DNA of 64,000 nt. Source: Periconia sp. R9002. Lineage: Eukaryota > Ascomycota > Dothideomycetes > Pleosporales > Periconiaceae. Positions 22,242 to 34,448 of the stretch are shown piece by piece. The notes under the pieces are model-generated. The model made no database searches, was not told the origin of the DNA, and was given only the letters and a program-made list of their open reading frames with translations. The position numbers and the translations under genes were made by a program. Where the stretch lies: positions 1 to 64,000 of the forward strand of contig JAMAHW010000081.1 of NCBI GenBank assembly GCA_023627715.1. The letters are read 5' to 3'. The first letter of the stretch is position 1. Each line of letters starts with the position of its first letter.

Positions 22242-23057
22242 ATGGCGAGGGACCCTGGATTGGTGAAGAGATTATGGTTTCAGTGGCGTACATTGCGGTT
22301 GCCATGGCGAAAACGCTGGCTCGTGGGTATGTCTACCTTTGCCTCCCTCAGGAAGAAGCATGCATTCAAGGTTCTCCGATATGCGACTCCGTATGCATAC
22401 CGGGCTATCCTGACCCAGTAGATTGCCATGATTTTACTCTACCCGCCACCGAATTGTGATACTAATCAATGCGCCTAGGGTACGACCTTGAAGGCAACAC
22501 ATATTGGGAGTTCAAAGACAACCTCAACACCAACCGCTTCCGGAGAATTGTGGAATACAGCCGGAAAACACACTTTAGCGATGTCAACGTCCCCCGTTCG
22601 TTCCCCTCTGCTGGCTTTTGATTTCGAACGTAGGTCGCTGACCATAACAGCACAATGGATGCAGTGGCTCAGACACACGCGCTATGAACCACCCAGCATC
22701 GCCGACCAACAAGCGGAAGTCTATCGCCAGGAGCGCATGAAGATACTCGCAGCGCAAGCTGATGCCCGATGGGCCGCCAAACCCTCTGCTCTTGACGCAC
22801 CCGACAAGCAGCAGCCGGTCCAGATGCTGCAATCACAAGACCCCCACTCCGGCATACGGCAGATGAATGTGGATCAGGAGGCCAGGGATACGGCGGAAGA
22901 GAAGGATACAGCGGCAGGTTCGGGGGCTCCTACGTTGAAAACCAGGAAGCCTATGCGGAAGGAGCCCAAGGACTCGCCGTGGAAGCAGGCTCCTAAAAAC
23001 CCGGGTGATGAATGGCAACCTGCGCCGTGGTCTCCCGGACCGGCGAAAAGAAAATAA
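22242..23057 (+). CDS. Complex I assembly factor NDUFAF2 / NDUFA12-family protein
   Basis: Mitochondrial protein of the B17.2 family that helps late assembly of NADH:ubiquinone oxidoreductase. Exons 22242-22326, 22479-22595 and 22651-23057 join in phase to 202 aa. Diagnostic features are WFQWRTLRLPWRKRWLVG near the start, GYDLEGNTYWEFKD, and PPQWMQWLRHTRYEPPS, in the expected order. The tail is long, charged and Pro-rich, which favours the assembly factor (mimitin type) over the NDUFA12 structural subunit. Introns have GTATGT and GTTCGT donors. No upstream in-frame ATG is close. Confidence 0.88.
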
Positions 23058-24958
23058 TAACGACGCTCCTTTGTGGAAATGTATAAACAGCTGTAACAAC
23101 ACGGATGGTAAAACTTTGAAGTATGAAAACGCATTCTGGTATTGCATTGTAGGTATGATGTATAATTTTATCTATTCTTTTCGTCCGCCTTTTCATACGA
23201 CTTCGTGGGTTCCCGTTCCCTCCCCTTTCATAACCTCAAGTGCCACGATTAGCATCTCCTTGAGTGCCTCACTCAGCAATGTAACATGCACATCTCCTAC
23301 ATATTCTCTAGTTCAGTCTTTTGTTACTTGGTTGTTACTGATCTTCTACAATGCTCACATCATACGCACGGTTACACCCTTTGGTCGGTTGTGCTTTGTT
23401 AGTACAGCAACAAACCAAACAAACAAAGTCAAAAAAACAAAAGCACCCCGGAATCCCAAAAAAGAGACTCCTCCTATCAGCACCACCAACTCCACTGGTA
23501 CCAAAGGAATCCAGAAATAAAGTCCCAATCCTATATAAAAAAAATCTCCCCCCCCAAAAAAAATCCCCAAAAAAAGAAATTCTAGGCTTATAATACCAGC
23601 CCCAACCACGCTGGATATAGTGGGCAACCTCCAAACGTAAATGTGGCGTCCCACAGCCCTCCTGCCTACACTGGGAATCGAACCCAGGAACCCAGAGCTT
23701 GCTCATCGCCGCCCGTCGGCGCCTCACAAGATGGGCCACCACTGCCGTGCAATGTGGAATTGATACCAATCTTTCGACTAAAGCAATATATATACTGCTA
23801 CAATAAACAATATTGCACAGATGGATTTGAGATATCTAAAGGTGTGGTGTGGGTGCCTGGTGGGAGGTCGCTTGTTTACTTGCCAAGCGAGTGAGTGAGA
23901 CAGGCGAGCTGCGGGTTATTTCCTCTTTCTACCAGTTGACGACAAGGGCAGGAGGAGGGTGGCATGTGATTGGGTTACTTAGCAAATGTTGTTCAACCCA
24001 CGTGCAGCTGGGTACAAACACTGCGGTGGTGCACTTCATACCGCGCCTGTTTTTCACTGCTTGCTCTATTCTGCACCGTACCACCACCGCCAGTCTTACT
24101 GTAGTGAGTTACGGTTGGTTGTGCCGTGTGCCGCGTGCCGCAAACGCAACGCCTTGCCTTGCCTTGTCTCGAGTGCAAAGATACCTACATACATAGATAT
24201 CTGAAACTGCTCAAGAAGGTATGCTCTCCATACCCCGGACGCAGAGTCATCCGCCATCTACTTAGGTATACATAACCGGCATGCCACATCCACCCACTCA
24301 TCCTTAATCTCCTGAGCCATCTTATCTCACCCAACTACCTTCTTCCTTAACCAGCGATATAAGTCCTCCCAGATACCAGATCTATCTTCTCCTCCACACT
24401 ATTCTCCCCTCGATCGAAGCTGTCCGCACTCTTCCTCCTCCTCCCCGCTACGCATTCCAATATCAGTCTTTCTGCGCCATTTGTCTTACCGGTCGGAGAA
24501 AAGGCGGCAAAATTTGTATGAAGTTGCTGGCGTTGGAAGAGCTGGGGTGGACGTTTCCAGGGGAAGATAGATAGACTACGTAGGTTGTTTCGTACAGTTT
24601 GACTTTGTTCGTCTTAGGGAGGTGAGTGGAGGCGACGCACATACGTGCGATCTTCGGACGCTGTTCATGAAGTTTTCTACGTTGGAGAGCAATGGTGTGG
24701 ACTTTGAGGGTGTTTGTAGTGTTGGGCCGCGAGGTTGCTGGCAAGGAGCGTGACGCTTGGAGGGACGTTGAACTGACTGAAGTACTATGATATATTGTGA
24801 TTTTTCCATAGAGTTGGGCGATATGAAGTACTCATGCATAAAGATAACGATCCTTATAGATCCAAACATTGTGGGTGTTGTGACATCTGAACACATTATA
24901 TTCATATCTTCATATCTTCATTTTTCATCAACATATATCATAAACGCACACATCTCCT
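23058..24958. other. Intergenic with a SINE-like remnant
   Basis: About 1.9 kb without a protein gene. It holds the tRNA-like element at about 23535-23755, listed separately. The rest is low-complexity pyrimidine- and A-rich tracts. Confidence 0.4.
23535..23755 (-). mobile_element. tRNA-derived SINE-like remnant
   Basis: On the minus strand TGGCCCATCTTGTGAGG (pol III A-box-like, about 23739-23723) is followed by a perfect B box and T-arm, CTGGGTTCGATTCCCAG at 23687-23671. A 4-5-bp anticodon-like stem lies between. The acceptor stem cannot form, so it is not a working tRNA. Downstream the sequence runs into T- and G-homopolymer tracts (about 23580-23535), like a SINE tail. Whether related copies exist elsewhere cannot be told from this window. 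Confidence 0.55.
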
Positions 24959-26889
24959 TCACAACCCCCTCTTCAGCACCAACGCCTCACCCCCCTTCAC
25001 CCCACTCCTCCCCGCCAACGCCGCCTTCACCACCCCCGCCTCATACAACCTCTCAATCAACGCAAACAACATCCCATCACACCCCTTCGCCGCCATGAAA
25101 TTGACCGTAACCGGCAAATACTCCACATGTCCCGTCACGGTCGAATTATACGGCGCCTCGCCAATCGGGACGACAAAGTCTGGCGTCTCGGACATGACGC
25201 TCATGTACCCCTTGGAGAACCCGAGCGGCGGGCGGGGCGCAGAGAGGCGGTACGCGTTGCGGTACGTGGTGGAGCTCGCGTCGCTGCCGACGTAGAGGAG
25301 TAGCGAGTCGGAGCACGTCTGCGGGTTGGGGGCCAGGATGGTCGAGTTGAGCCACGACATGTAGAGCGTCTTGTTGGTGCGGGCGTCGTCGAGCGTGAAG
25401 GTGCCGGCGTTGGATTCGCCCCAGCCCCAGCGGATCAGCGGGACGGGGTTGACGAAGGGGCGGCGGCCGTCGTGCTTGGCGGCGTAGTCGGCGTAGAAGG
25501 GGTCGCGGACGAGGGGGATTTGTTCTTGGGTGATGAGGGTGGTGTAGGTTACGTTTAGGAGGGTTTCGAAGGGGGGGAGGGTCGGGTTTTGGGCGATCCA
25601 GGATGAGGTCATGTTGAAGGGGGTGCTGGTTGCGTTGAGGAGGGTGGTGACGTTGCGGAGGAAGGTGATGAGGAGGGCGTTGGCGATGGAGTTGGGTGAG
25701 GTTGGCCACGAGAGGGTGTTGATTTTGGTAGGGTAGGAGGTGCTGATTGTGATGTTGCCTTTGTACATTACTTCGGCGGCGGCTTTCCAGGTGAGGGGGT
25801 TCCGGGCGATGAGGCCGGCTGTGTCGAGCGTGGGGCTCAGCGGCATGGTGTGTTCGAGCGAGACGAGCCCGTGCGATGGGCGGTTTCCGAAGAGTCCTTG
25901 GACTTGGGATGGGCCGCGGACGCTGCCTCCTGTGTCTGAGCCCAGCGCAACGTCGAGCCAGTCGTAGGCTGCGATACCGGCGCCTCCGCCCGAGGAACTC
26001 GACGAAGTGTCCTGGTACCCGTCTCCACGCGGGTTGAAGGCCTCGTGGTAGTCTACCCAGTCTGCAGTCGCCACTTCTCCGTTCGCGAACTGCGAGGTGA
26101 TCATTTTGCCGACGATGATGGCGCCTGCGTCGATGAGGCGCTGGACAGGCGTTGCTGTGTTCTCGGCAGGGGGGTACAGCCAGTACCAAGCGCGGTTACC
26201 ATTGGAAGTGCGGAGTCCCTTGATATCGTAAATGTCCTTGATGCCCATACGTACACCAGCCAATGGCTTTTCTTCCGTCGGTTGGTAGTAGAGACGAGAT
26301 GGGACTGCAATCGCCGACTTTTGCCCAACGGTACCGGCTGGGAGAACGGAGAATGAGCCGTCGCCGTTGGAGATGCAGGACTCGGTGAATGCGCCCGTGT
26401 AATCCGAGTACAATCGCCATGCTTCGTGGACCTGTCCGAGGGCGCTTAGGAAGTATGGTCCGGGTGCTAGTTTTGATTCTCCGGTGATGGTGGTGGCCGA
26501 TGTGTTGTAGACCTGGTAGGATGTGCTCTTGGGTTGTCCTTGCACGTATATTGCTGGGCAGTTTAGTAAGTCTTCCTCTTCAATTGGGTCTTTTACCTAC
26601 CTTGGAGAAAACCACTTTGGAAAACATCGTCCTCTTGCAGATACTTTTCAGCGGCAGAAGAAATATCTTTCTCATGGCACTCGGTGCAATCAATGACCGT
26701 GAAGGGCACAAACGATCCCGTACCGAACAGATGCTTGTACTTGGTGACGTCGATGGCGGCGACCGTTTTGGGAGGGAGGAAATACGAGACATCGCCCAAC
26801 TCGACGGTGAAGCCAGTGGATATGACAGTCGCGCTCACAACATTGCTATAAAGCAGCGCTGCAGCACCCAAACCCTTGAACAAACCCAT
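24959..26889 (-). CDS. Secreted amidase-signature hydrolase
   Basis: Amidase-signature enzyme that should cleave a C-N amide bond; substrate unknown. Exons 26889-26601 and 26553-24959 join in phase to 627 aa. The Ser-cisSer-Lys triad is visible: Lys in [11 protein letters not shown], cis-Ser in the [10 protein letters not shown] loop, and the nucleophile Ser in [13 protein letters not shown]. The start ATG at 26889 opens a hydrophobic signal peptide ([20 protein letters not shown]), so it is probably exported. About 150 residues precede the amidase core, longer than in bacterial GatA-type enzymes. The next gene in the same orientation is a secreted fucosidase. Confidence 0.85.
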
Positions 26890-27762
26890 TTCCGAGTCCT
26901 TGGTTGTATCCTGGCTCTGCCGACAGGGAGAGGTTGAGACAATCTGGGATTGTGTCTGGGTCGATATGCAGAGCCATGGCCGTTTATATATCAATCCTGG
27001 AATGGAGATGATGTCGATTAGTAGTCGGAGACAGGCATGAACTAGGATTCTCATAGTCTAACTAAATACTACTTAAACAGTTAGGCTTGCCAAATGTATA
27101 GGCCCATATTCCGGCAGGTTATCTATCACCAATGGCCCCAAGGAGTCCCCCGAACCTGTATTCGGTATGTCGGATTGTTCGGAATAACTCAGGACTGACG
27201 CCGATACGTTAATGAAAGAAGTTTATTACCAATGCGATCCTGCTTAGAGCATAGGAACAACGAAGCCAAGAGTACGGGTGGACCTTTGTATAGCGTGAGC
27301 CCCGATATGAATATAACGGCCGACGAAACGGTTACCTAAGTGGTACCAAGACCACGGAAAGCGGTCATGTCAATTGGGACGACACATGGCAATGACAGGA
27401 CGGGTTCAAGGTTGGGGGAGATAGTCGGTGTGGAGGGTTGGAGTGGGTTGCGGTCCGAATGGAGCTAGTGAGATAACGTCTTCCCCACACGTTTTCCTCC
27501 ACGACAATCTTATCGCCGTTCAAAGTGCATGTCACATTTACAGAGATAAGCATGACACGTTTTTGACCATGCGACATGATGTCATGGAATTGATATCGAA
27601 GCGAATCCTATTCTCGAAAATATCTCCCTCAGGATATTTTGATACTTGTGCTCCTTTAGGTATCTGCGGCATTGGTCCATTGTCGTCTCTACACCTGAGT
27701 AGCCAATTATCATTGGACTGAGGGCAAATTGTATTGATACTACCCAATCGTGAGCAGCACAC
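26890..27762. other. Intergenic, no gene seen
   Basis: Separates two genes on the minus strand. It holds the amidase promoter and the fucosidase 3' flank. No coding signal. Confidence 0.4.
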
Positions 27763-30203
27763 CTAAGTTACATACTCAATTTTAAACACCCAGCAATACT
27801 CAACTTCATCAAGGGAATCTTGATCCAATTCAATGCTCAAAACGCCCTCACCAAAGTTCCAAGCCAACTCCATACCATCTTCTCCCAAGCCCAAAAGACT
27901 AATTTTATCTCCTTCCAAAACAGGAATATCCGCCTCAATCCTTAGTACGCGACCTGTCGGTTTAGTCAAGCTCAAAATGTAAAACGCGTCGTCGGTCTGC
28001 GTGAAGCGTATGTCCATCCCGTCTTCCTTCAATTCTGCCCTGCGGAACCAATATGTCGTGTTAAAGATTGATTCTCCATGGTCTTGAATCCATCTTCCTG
28101 CCTCTCTTAAGTTTTTCATTTCGATGTCTGGTATGGTGCCGTCCGCACGCGGGCCTATGTTTAGAAGCAAATTGCCATTTTTAGATACCATGTCGACGAG
28201 AGTGTGGATGATGGTGGTGGCGTTCATGTATTCCGAGTCTTTTGTGGCGCGATTGAATCCGTAGCTGTATGGATCCATGCCCCTAGTACAAATCAGCAAC
28301 TGTTTTCGCCGTGTAAGGCATAAAAAAGGATAAGGAAATAAGGTACCTACCGATTACTCTCCCACTTCCACCTCTGTGCAGTAGAAAACGTCTCATACTC
28401 GGGGGTATCAAAATCATTGGCCTCCCAAGTCCCGCACCGACTATTAATAGTGACTTCCCTCCCGTTCTCTCGCGCCCAGTTCCACCATCGGCTCGCGAAA
28501 TCCGCCGTTCCATTCGAAGCCCCAGCATCACACCACATGATGTCGCTTTCATACTCGTAAGCAAGTATATCCATCTGAGGCACCATGACATCTTGCAGGA
28601 AATCAGTCACATTGACCCACCCCGTATACGGCTCGGTAGCATTGGTGTAGGGATTGCGCGCGATGATTCCCGGGTGAGACGTTGAGTCGGGTCGGTCGTA
28701 CTGGGAGAACCCGTATTTTCCCCACGACGGATTGAACCATTCGGGGAGGCTGAAGTAGGTTCCGCGCTTAAGTTCCGGGTGGTGTTCTTTGGCTGCATCG
28801 AAAAGCTCTTTGAGTAGATCGCGCCGAGGCCCGTAATTGAGACTTGTTCGCTGTGTCGTGTTGCCCGCGTCAAAGAGGGCGAATCCGTCGTGATGTTTTG
28901 TCGTTAGCACAAAGTATTTTGCGCCAGCGTCGGCAATCAAGTCAACCCAATCCTTAGGCGAATAAGATGTAGCGGTGAAGTTTGGGAAAAAGTCATCGTA
29001 GAATAGATCGGGTCCGTAGGTACGGAGCCTGTAGTCGTAAAACCCTGACTTGTCGGCTGCACGATGAGTTGTGTACCACCAGAACCACTCCGCGTAGGAT
29101 TCGTATGGTGTACTGTTTCCCCAGGCAGGCACGGAGTAAGGGCCCCAATGGATGAAAATTCCGTATTTAGCATCTGAAAACCAAGGTGGAGCGGAGTGCC
29201 GGGCGAGACTGGAAGAAGACGCAGTCCAGTCCGTTAGTCCAAATGACTCAGTCGCAGTGCGGCTGTGTGCCAACGTAGTGTTTCTCTCCAGGTCTGTGAT
29301 ATGGACGGTAATGTTCTGAGACCCTGAGCCTGCTACGGAAACCTCCAAGGGCTTCTGATCGCCTGGGCAAAGACGCTTGATATATCCGGGTGTGACTGTA
29401 GTAACATTCTCTCCTTCTAGAAAAACGTTAAGCCCCCTACCGGATATACATTTTTCTCCCGAATTGTTGACCACAACTTCCACAATCTGACTCCCCTGCT
29501 CACCCACCCGCTGAGTGGGTTTCACATTTTGAACGCCAACGCCAGAACTACCCCAGAGACTGAGAGCAAAAATATGGATCCTTCCTGTAGTTTCGTTCCG
29601 CGTATCTGGCAACGTAATAGCTTGCAAAGTTTTTCCCGGAACAAGACCGGCTTCAAACTCAAAAATATGCGAACTGTTGTAGTTTGTGCTATTATTCTTG
29701 AAGAATCGATCGTACGTGATTTCGCCGCGGTTGATTGTCAAAAACGCCCACCACGGCTCGCTCCGTATTTCGCCGTTTGAGGTCGTGTTGTCATCGTAAT
29801 GAAATGTCAGGTTGCCCAGAACCGTCTTCTTCCGCACATCGGCAGAATGCAGGACCGAAACTGCAAAGTAGGATGCTGGTTCGATAGGAATTTTCTGGCC
29901 GGAGCAAATTATGTTGTCTGGTGTTGAAGGGCCCAAATAGCGCGGATTATGATATACAATTCCGGTGCTTGATGTGTACCGGTATAACTGAGGGACAGCA
30001 TCGGTTGAGCCCGGATATGATTGGTTCAAAACGTCAAAGGAAGCTTCCCCAGCATACGTGCCGAACCCTTGATTGTTGAAGTATTCCGTCAAGTTCACCG
30101 GTACGGAGCCGGATTTTGCATTCTGCAGGGCATGTGCATGGCCTGCTGCTGTTTTGTGCAGCATGAACCCAGCAATTAACAAACCCTGCATTATCAATGC
30201 CAT
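27763..30203 (-). CDS. Secreted GH29 alpha-L-fucosidase
   Basis: Glycoside hydrolase family 29 retaining enzyme that removes alpha-L-fucose from glycans. Exons 30203-28351 and 28282-27763 join in phase (CG + G = Arg) to 790 aa. The ATG at 30203 begins a signal peptide (MALIMQGLLIAGFMLH); upstream in-frame codons would add a non-secretory leader. The first 340 residues are a beta-rich, N-glycosylation-rich module. The catalytic domain then shows KYGIFIHWGPYSVPAW, YFVLTTKHHDGFALFD and the nucleophile Asp in YESDIMWCDAGASNG. VSKNGNLLLNIGPRADGTIP in exon 2 is a GH29 hallmark. A small beta domain ends the protein. It probably acts outside the cell on plant or fungal glycans. Confidence 0.92.
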
Positions 30204-30654
30204 GGTTGCGTTGTGCTGCCTGCTTGATGCCAATTGGCAATGGGAAAATCCCGCCCAATGCCATGGTAGCCGAGTTATAGATGTTTCTCCCCCACTCTTG
30301 AGCGCTCTCCGCCATGATTTATCCAGTAGACAAATGCAGGTGATCTCTGCTAGTGACTGCAACGTTGGAAGGATGCTTGTATTCGGGTTACCTTATTAGT
30401 GGGCTTTTAGACCGAATGCAGCGCCGTCGCCGTTGGCCGAGGAGGATCGCCGAAGACCCAGGTTTGTAGATCAGTTCAACTTAGACCATTAAACTAATGA
30501 TATAAATTTTTGGTTCAGCTACATAATTGAATGCGATTACAATGTTAAATGTTAAAATCCGCTTCTATTTTTTAAGCCGTAGATCGGCACCGATAATTAT
30601 GCCGACTTGCAAATCTCCTGCTTGCATCAACAGCGTACATCGTCCAGCACACTT
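30204..30654. other. Intergenic, no gene seen
   Basis: Promoter of the fucosidase gene and 3' flank of the DUF2231 gene. Confidence 0.35.
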
Positions 30655-31286
30655 TCATTTGTTCTTCTTCGCATTGGAGCTGCCACGACCAACTCCCATC
30701 CCATATTGGTATACAAGATGACCACCCAAAAAGGCAGCGAAAAAGGTCGCAGGAACCAGCGACGCGCTAAGTGCCACGTTGGCAGAGCTAGGCACAAAGC
30801 CAGTTGCGTTCCTCCTCGTCCACCAGTTGTATACTGCCGCAAACACCGTCAGGTCGTTAATGAGAGCATGCAAGACACCCGTCTGGGCCTTCTTGGAGCT
30901 GAGCCCATCGCGCTGGATAACGGGCGCGAGCTCTACGGCGCCGGAAATGATTGCGGGGACGGCGGTAATAATGGTGAGGATGCTGGTGTAGTAGGATAGG
31001 GTCGGGAGGAGCGCTGTACTGATCTGGAGATCAAGCGTTTTGACTAAGACTTGTAAGTGATGAGCGACGCAGAAGCAATCGAGATTCCTACAGGCGGAGG
31101 CTACTATTCCCGAGGTAGCAGGGGACACGGATGCCAGATACAAAACATCGAAAGCTCCTGTCAGGAAGGAGAATGTAATGGGGAAGTGGACCGTTGCTGG
31201 GTGCTTTGGGTGGCTGTTGATGTTAGCATTCTCCCCACCAATAGGTGTTTACAGTAACATTTGAAATTCCAAGCTACTCACCTCAT
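30655..31286 (-). CDS. DUF2231-type integral membrane protein
   Basis: Four-helix membrane protein of the DUF2231 family, function unknown. A 5-nt first exon (ATGAG, 31286-31282) is joined over a GTGAGT...ACAG intron to 31213-30655, giving MSHPKHPATVHFPITFSFLTGAFDVLYLAS. The HPATVHFPI motif is characteristic of the family. Further hydrophobic stretches lie around YYTSILTIITAVPAIISGAVEL, GVLHALINDLTVFAAVYNWW and ALSASLVPATFFAAFLGGHL. A 42-nt stretch (about 31103-31062) has GTAGG...CAAG borders and is a multiple of three without a stop, so it may be a minimal intron or coding. Length is 187 aa with it. Confidence 0.75.
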
Positions 31287-32079
31287 TTTGGGCGACTTTG
31301 ATGAATTTGAGGTTGGACAGAGTGGCAATGGCAGCAATAGAGAATCAGGAAAAAGGGTCGAAGAAGGAACAATCCCTCGAAGACGAGAAAACTATATGAT
31401 GTCTTTTCTTGGCCTTGTTTACGTGTGGAGAGCCGAAAGCACAAACACGAAGGCAAAGTGCCATTCCTCGCTGTCAGATTGGCCAATGAGGGCCCACACG
31501 TTCGTCAGCTGCCGTGTGTTGACGTCAGAGACTTCAAGTGCCGCGGGCAGTTAGTCTACATTTCCTTAGCAGAAAAGCATCAGGAGCAGTATGGATCCGT
31601 CGATTTTCTCTCTTGTGAACGCTTCTGCCACATTCGAGGTAAATATGAGAGATAACGTGAACCAATGGGAACGTGTGGCTTGCTCCTCTGTATCGGGTTA
31701 GTGGCCATGTGGCTTAGCTGTTACTGTAGTGTTCAGATTCCGCCAAGACCCAGGATCAAATAATCTGTGGTACCGGCTCGTAAGCTCATTTACCTCCTCT
31801 CAAAGCCTGGATTTCAACTTTCTTGCATAATACACCTTCATGGAACAGCTACCGAAGAAGAACTACTTTACCTTTGCACCCGTTCTATGTCTGCACGCAA
31901 CGTTGTCCACGAATTAGAAGGCGAGCATTCAGTTGTTGGAATCATTAAGGATGCAGTTGTGGTCCGAAACACCTCGAATCGGGGTAAAGAATGATGAATT
32001 CATTTTGTGATCAACTATATTCATCATGGTGTGCTCATGTTGATCTCCAAGCATCTATGAAGTAATATCCTGGAGCATC
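31287..32079. other. Intergenic with one copy of a 49-bp repeat
   Basis: No supportable gene. On the minus strand, FTREKIDGSILLLML (about 31625-31580) looks coding but runs into a stop, so it may be a gene scrap. Repeat copy A is at 31662-31710. Confidence 0.35.
31662..31710 (+). repeat. 49-bp dispersed repeat, copy A
   Basis: Matches 35907-35955 at 45 of 49 positions, same orientation, 4.2 kb apart. The core TGGCTTGCTC...GGTTAGTGGCCATGT is shared. On the minus strand both contain CACTAAC followed by ATACAG, like an intron 3' end. Confidence 0.8.
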
Positions 32080-34063
32080 CTAAGACTTTGAAGACGCTGT
32101 AGGCTTCTTTTTTAAGTTCTTCCAGCCCATACCAAATGCAAACACGAAGCAACCAACCGCAATGGCTGCTGACATATAAAAGACTCGATCAATGCTGTCC
32201 GCGTAGGCGACCAACACACCAGCCAGATCAGAGCCAGAAGCTATTTGCCGGAGTGCCGTTGCCCCAGCTTCAACAACCTTCTGAGCATCGACATGTGGTG
32301 CGTCTTTGGTAATCAGTGTTCGGAAGCTGTTACTAAAGATAAGTTCAGCAATACTGAGAAACACTGCTGCACCGAACGACTGGCTGAATACAATGAGGGA
32401 CATTGCGAGAGGCATTTGCTGCGGAGGTACCGTATTTTGAATAGCGAGGATCGGCTGTCACAGACATGTTAGCGCATCTAGGCGTCTGAACCGGCACGAT
32501 CGTCAAACATACCATCTGGAGACCAAGTCCCCGGCCGGCACCATATAGAATCTGGTAGCCAATCCATTTACCCGTAGGCGTATGAGGAGCAAACGTCGAG
32601 ATAAGACCACTACCGATCGACAATAAGACGGAGGCGAAGAGTGCTATGGGAATATAGTAGCCAATCACACCCACTATTGATTCCTTAGTACATCATGAAT
32701 TTGAAGAGAGTGGCATACTTACTGATTGGGCCTGAGCTCATAGCGGCTATGACATGAGCTATGATCATAGGCAAAATGTAGACACCCGCCATAGTCGGCG
32801 AAGAACCTTTGACACCTTGGAAATATACTGGAATCCAATAGGAAGCGGTGTACAAATTCCCCATGAAGAGCCCGTATACAACGCAACTGGTCCACACCGT
32901 TCTTTGTCGGGCAATAGAAAATGGAAGCAGGGCGCCATCGCCTTTGTGGTAATTCCAGGCCAGAAAAACGATAAACGTGATGCCAGCTCCAACAAAAAGG
33001 CCGATGATCTGGGAGCTGCCCCATGCGTATGTTGTGCCACCCCACTGAAGCGCCAGTAGAAGCATGACCAGGGCAGGAGCAAAGATCGCGAACCCGAAGA
33101 GATCGAGGCTGGTGTGGAGTGTGCTAAGAACTGAGAGTGGAGGCGGTCGAGGATGCTGCATCGGAACACGGACGAAAAGCATCATCACGCTCACAAGACC
33201 GCCAATGGGGAGGTTGAGGAAGAAGCCTGTTCGGGTTAGGATTCATCCACAAATCGAGAGTCATGCTGGCTTAACTTACACCATCTCCAGGTCGCATATT
33301 GTGTAAGCAACCCTCCAAATAACGGCCCGCTCGCTAAACCAAGCTGTCCGATGCCCATGACCATCCCTATAAGAGCTGAAGCCATTAGTTAATTGAAGAC
33401 AATGGCCAACAAATGTTGTGTTGTACTTGGCCTTCTGTGCATTGGCACGCATTCTGAAATGATCAAAAGGGCACCATTCAAAATGCCTGACGTTCCCAAG
33501 CCTGCAATCACTCGTCCCACGATCAGCATAGCAGAGGATGTTGCGACGCCGCATATCAGAGAACCGATCTCAAAAACGACGAAGAACCCCAAGAAGGTCC
33601 ACTGTTTAGGCAAGCACGTTAACTATCGAACTTGGGAGGCGCAAGTTGGGAATTTGAGCACAACATGTGAGTAGGCCTACTTGTGGTATGAACTTCATGT
33701 ACATCTTTCCTGACAGCGGCTGAAATACTGCGCTTGGGGTGTGTTAACTCCATGCACTACTGGGCTTGGAAAGGTCGCCCCATCCGTGGTCACGTACCTG
33801 CCAAGCTGGTATGCAGCGCCATACCACCCAATATCATTGAGTGAATGGAATCTATCAGTGATGCGCGGAGTAGCAGCAACAACTATGGTCCCATCAAGTA
33901 GCATGAGGAAGGTCACTAGTGTGAGGGCGGCCAAGATGTTGAATAGTTTGAATCCATGAATGTACTCGGGTTCCTTAGACTGTGGCGCGGCTGGAGGCGT
34001 GTCAGCGGCTTCTGTAAGCTTTTCTCCCGGGTGGATGTTTTCAATCTTGGCCGTAGTTGACAT
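32080..34063 (-). CDS. MFS multidrug transporter, DHA2 (14-TM) family
   Basis: Proton-coupled drug or metabolite efflux pump of the plasma membrane. Seven exons join in phase to 542 aa: 34063-33798, 33732-33681, 33601-33427, 33375-33280, 33226-32723, 32673-32513 and 32454-32080. TM1 carries the DHA2 motif [20 protein letters not shown] followed by [32 protein letters not shown] is the conserved TM4 Arg-Gly region, and [15 protein letters not shown] the antiporter motif C of TM5. [13 protein letters not shown] follows, as usual. Family members often sit in toxin or metabolite clusters, but no biosynthetic gene adjoins this one. A perfect 10-bp palindrome and a duplicated TATA segment lie 210-320 bp upstream. 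Confidence 0.9.
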
Positions 34064-34275
34064 GTTGGTTTTCTCTAATTCAACTCTGCTGGGCGAATGA
34101 AGCACGGGGCACTTTGCTGATGATGTCTTTTGGCGACTAGACAGAGGCGCACGTTAAAGTCACGGTGCAAAAATAAAACTCTGTAAGTAGTGATGGCGAA
34201 GGTGGAAGTGTGCTGGACAGCGCACTCGCTGCTAGATACGCGTTATTATAATACTGCGGCGCAGGCTGCACGGCT

Positions 34276-34305
34276 GGGATTCGGGCTCCCTGCAACCCGA
34301 ATCCC
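34276..34305. promoter_or_regulatory. Perfect inverted repeat upstream of the MFS gene
   Basis: GGGATTCGGG (34276-34285) and CCCGAATCCC (34296-34305) are exact inverse copies around a 10-nt spacer. They lie about 210-240 bp upstream of the MFS start. The arms contain CGG and CCG in the inverted layout that Zn2Cys6 dimers bind, so an operator is possible. No bound factor is known. Confidence 0.5.
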
Positions 34306-34320
34306 GCGTAATATCACACG

Positions 34321-34380
34321 AAAGCCGTTGAGGTTGTAATGTGCCTTCGCACTACTTCGTTGAGCACATTTATATAGCCG
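34321..34380 (-). repeat. 60-bp direct repeat, copy 1 (TATA-bearing, MFS promoter)
   Basis: 58 of 60 positions match 35051-35110. Read on the minus strand it begins CGGCTATATAAATGTG, a strong TATA box, about 310 bp upstream of the MFS start. Confidence 0.9.
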
Positions 34381-34448
34381 ATAGTCTAATTGATCCGGCG
34401 ATGACTTTTGAAATTTGAAATTGATCCTCACAGAGTATTGCTACCCTT

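Noticed and set aside
23660..23755. Functional tRNA gene on the minus strand
   Set aside because: T-arm and B box are perfect, but the acceptor stem does not pair and the D-loop lacks its GG; a SINE-like remnant fits better.
25146..26189. 347-codon Arg/Pro/His-rich minus-strand frame
   Set aside because: Frame-shifted shadow of the amidase exon; no motif.
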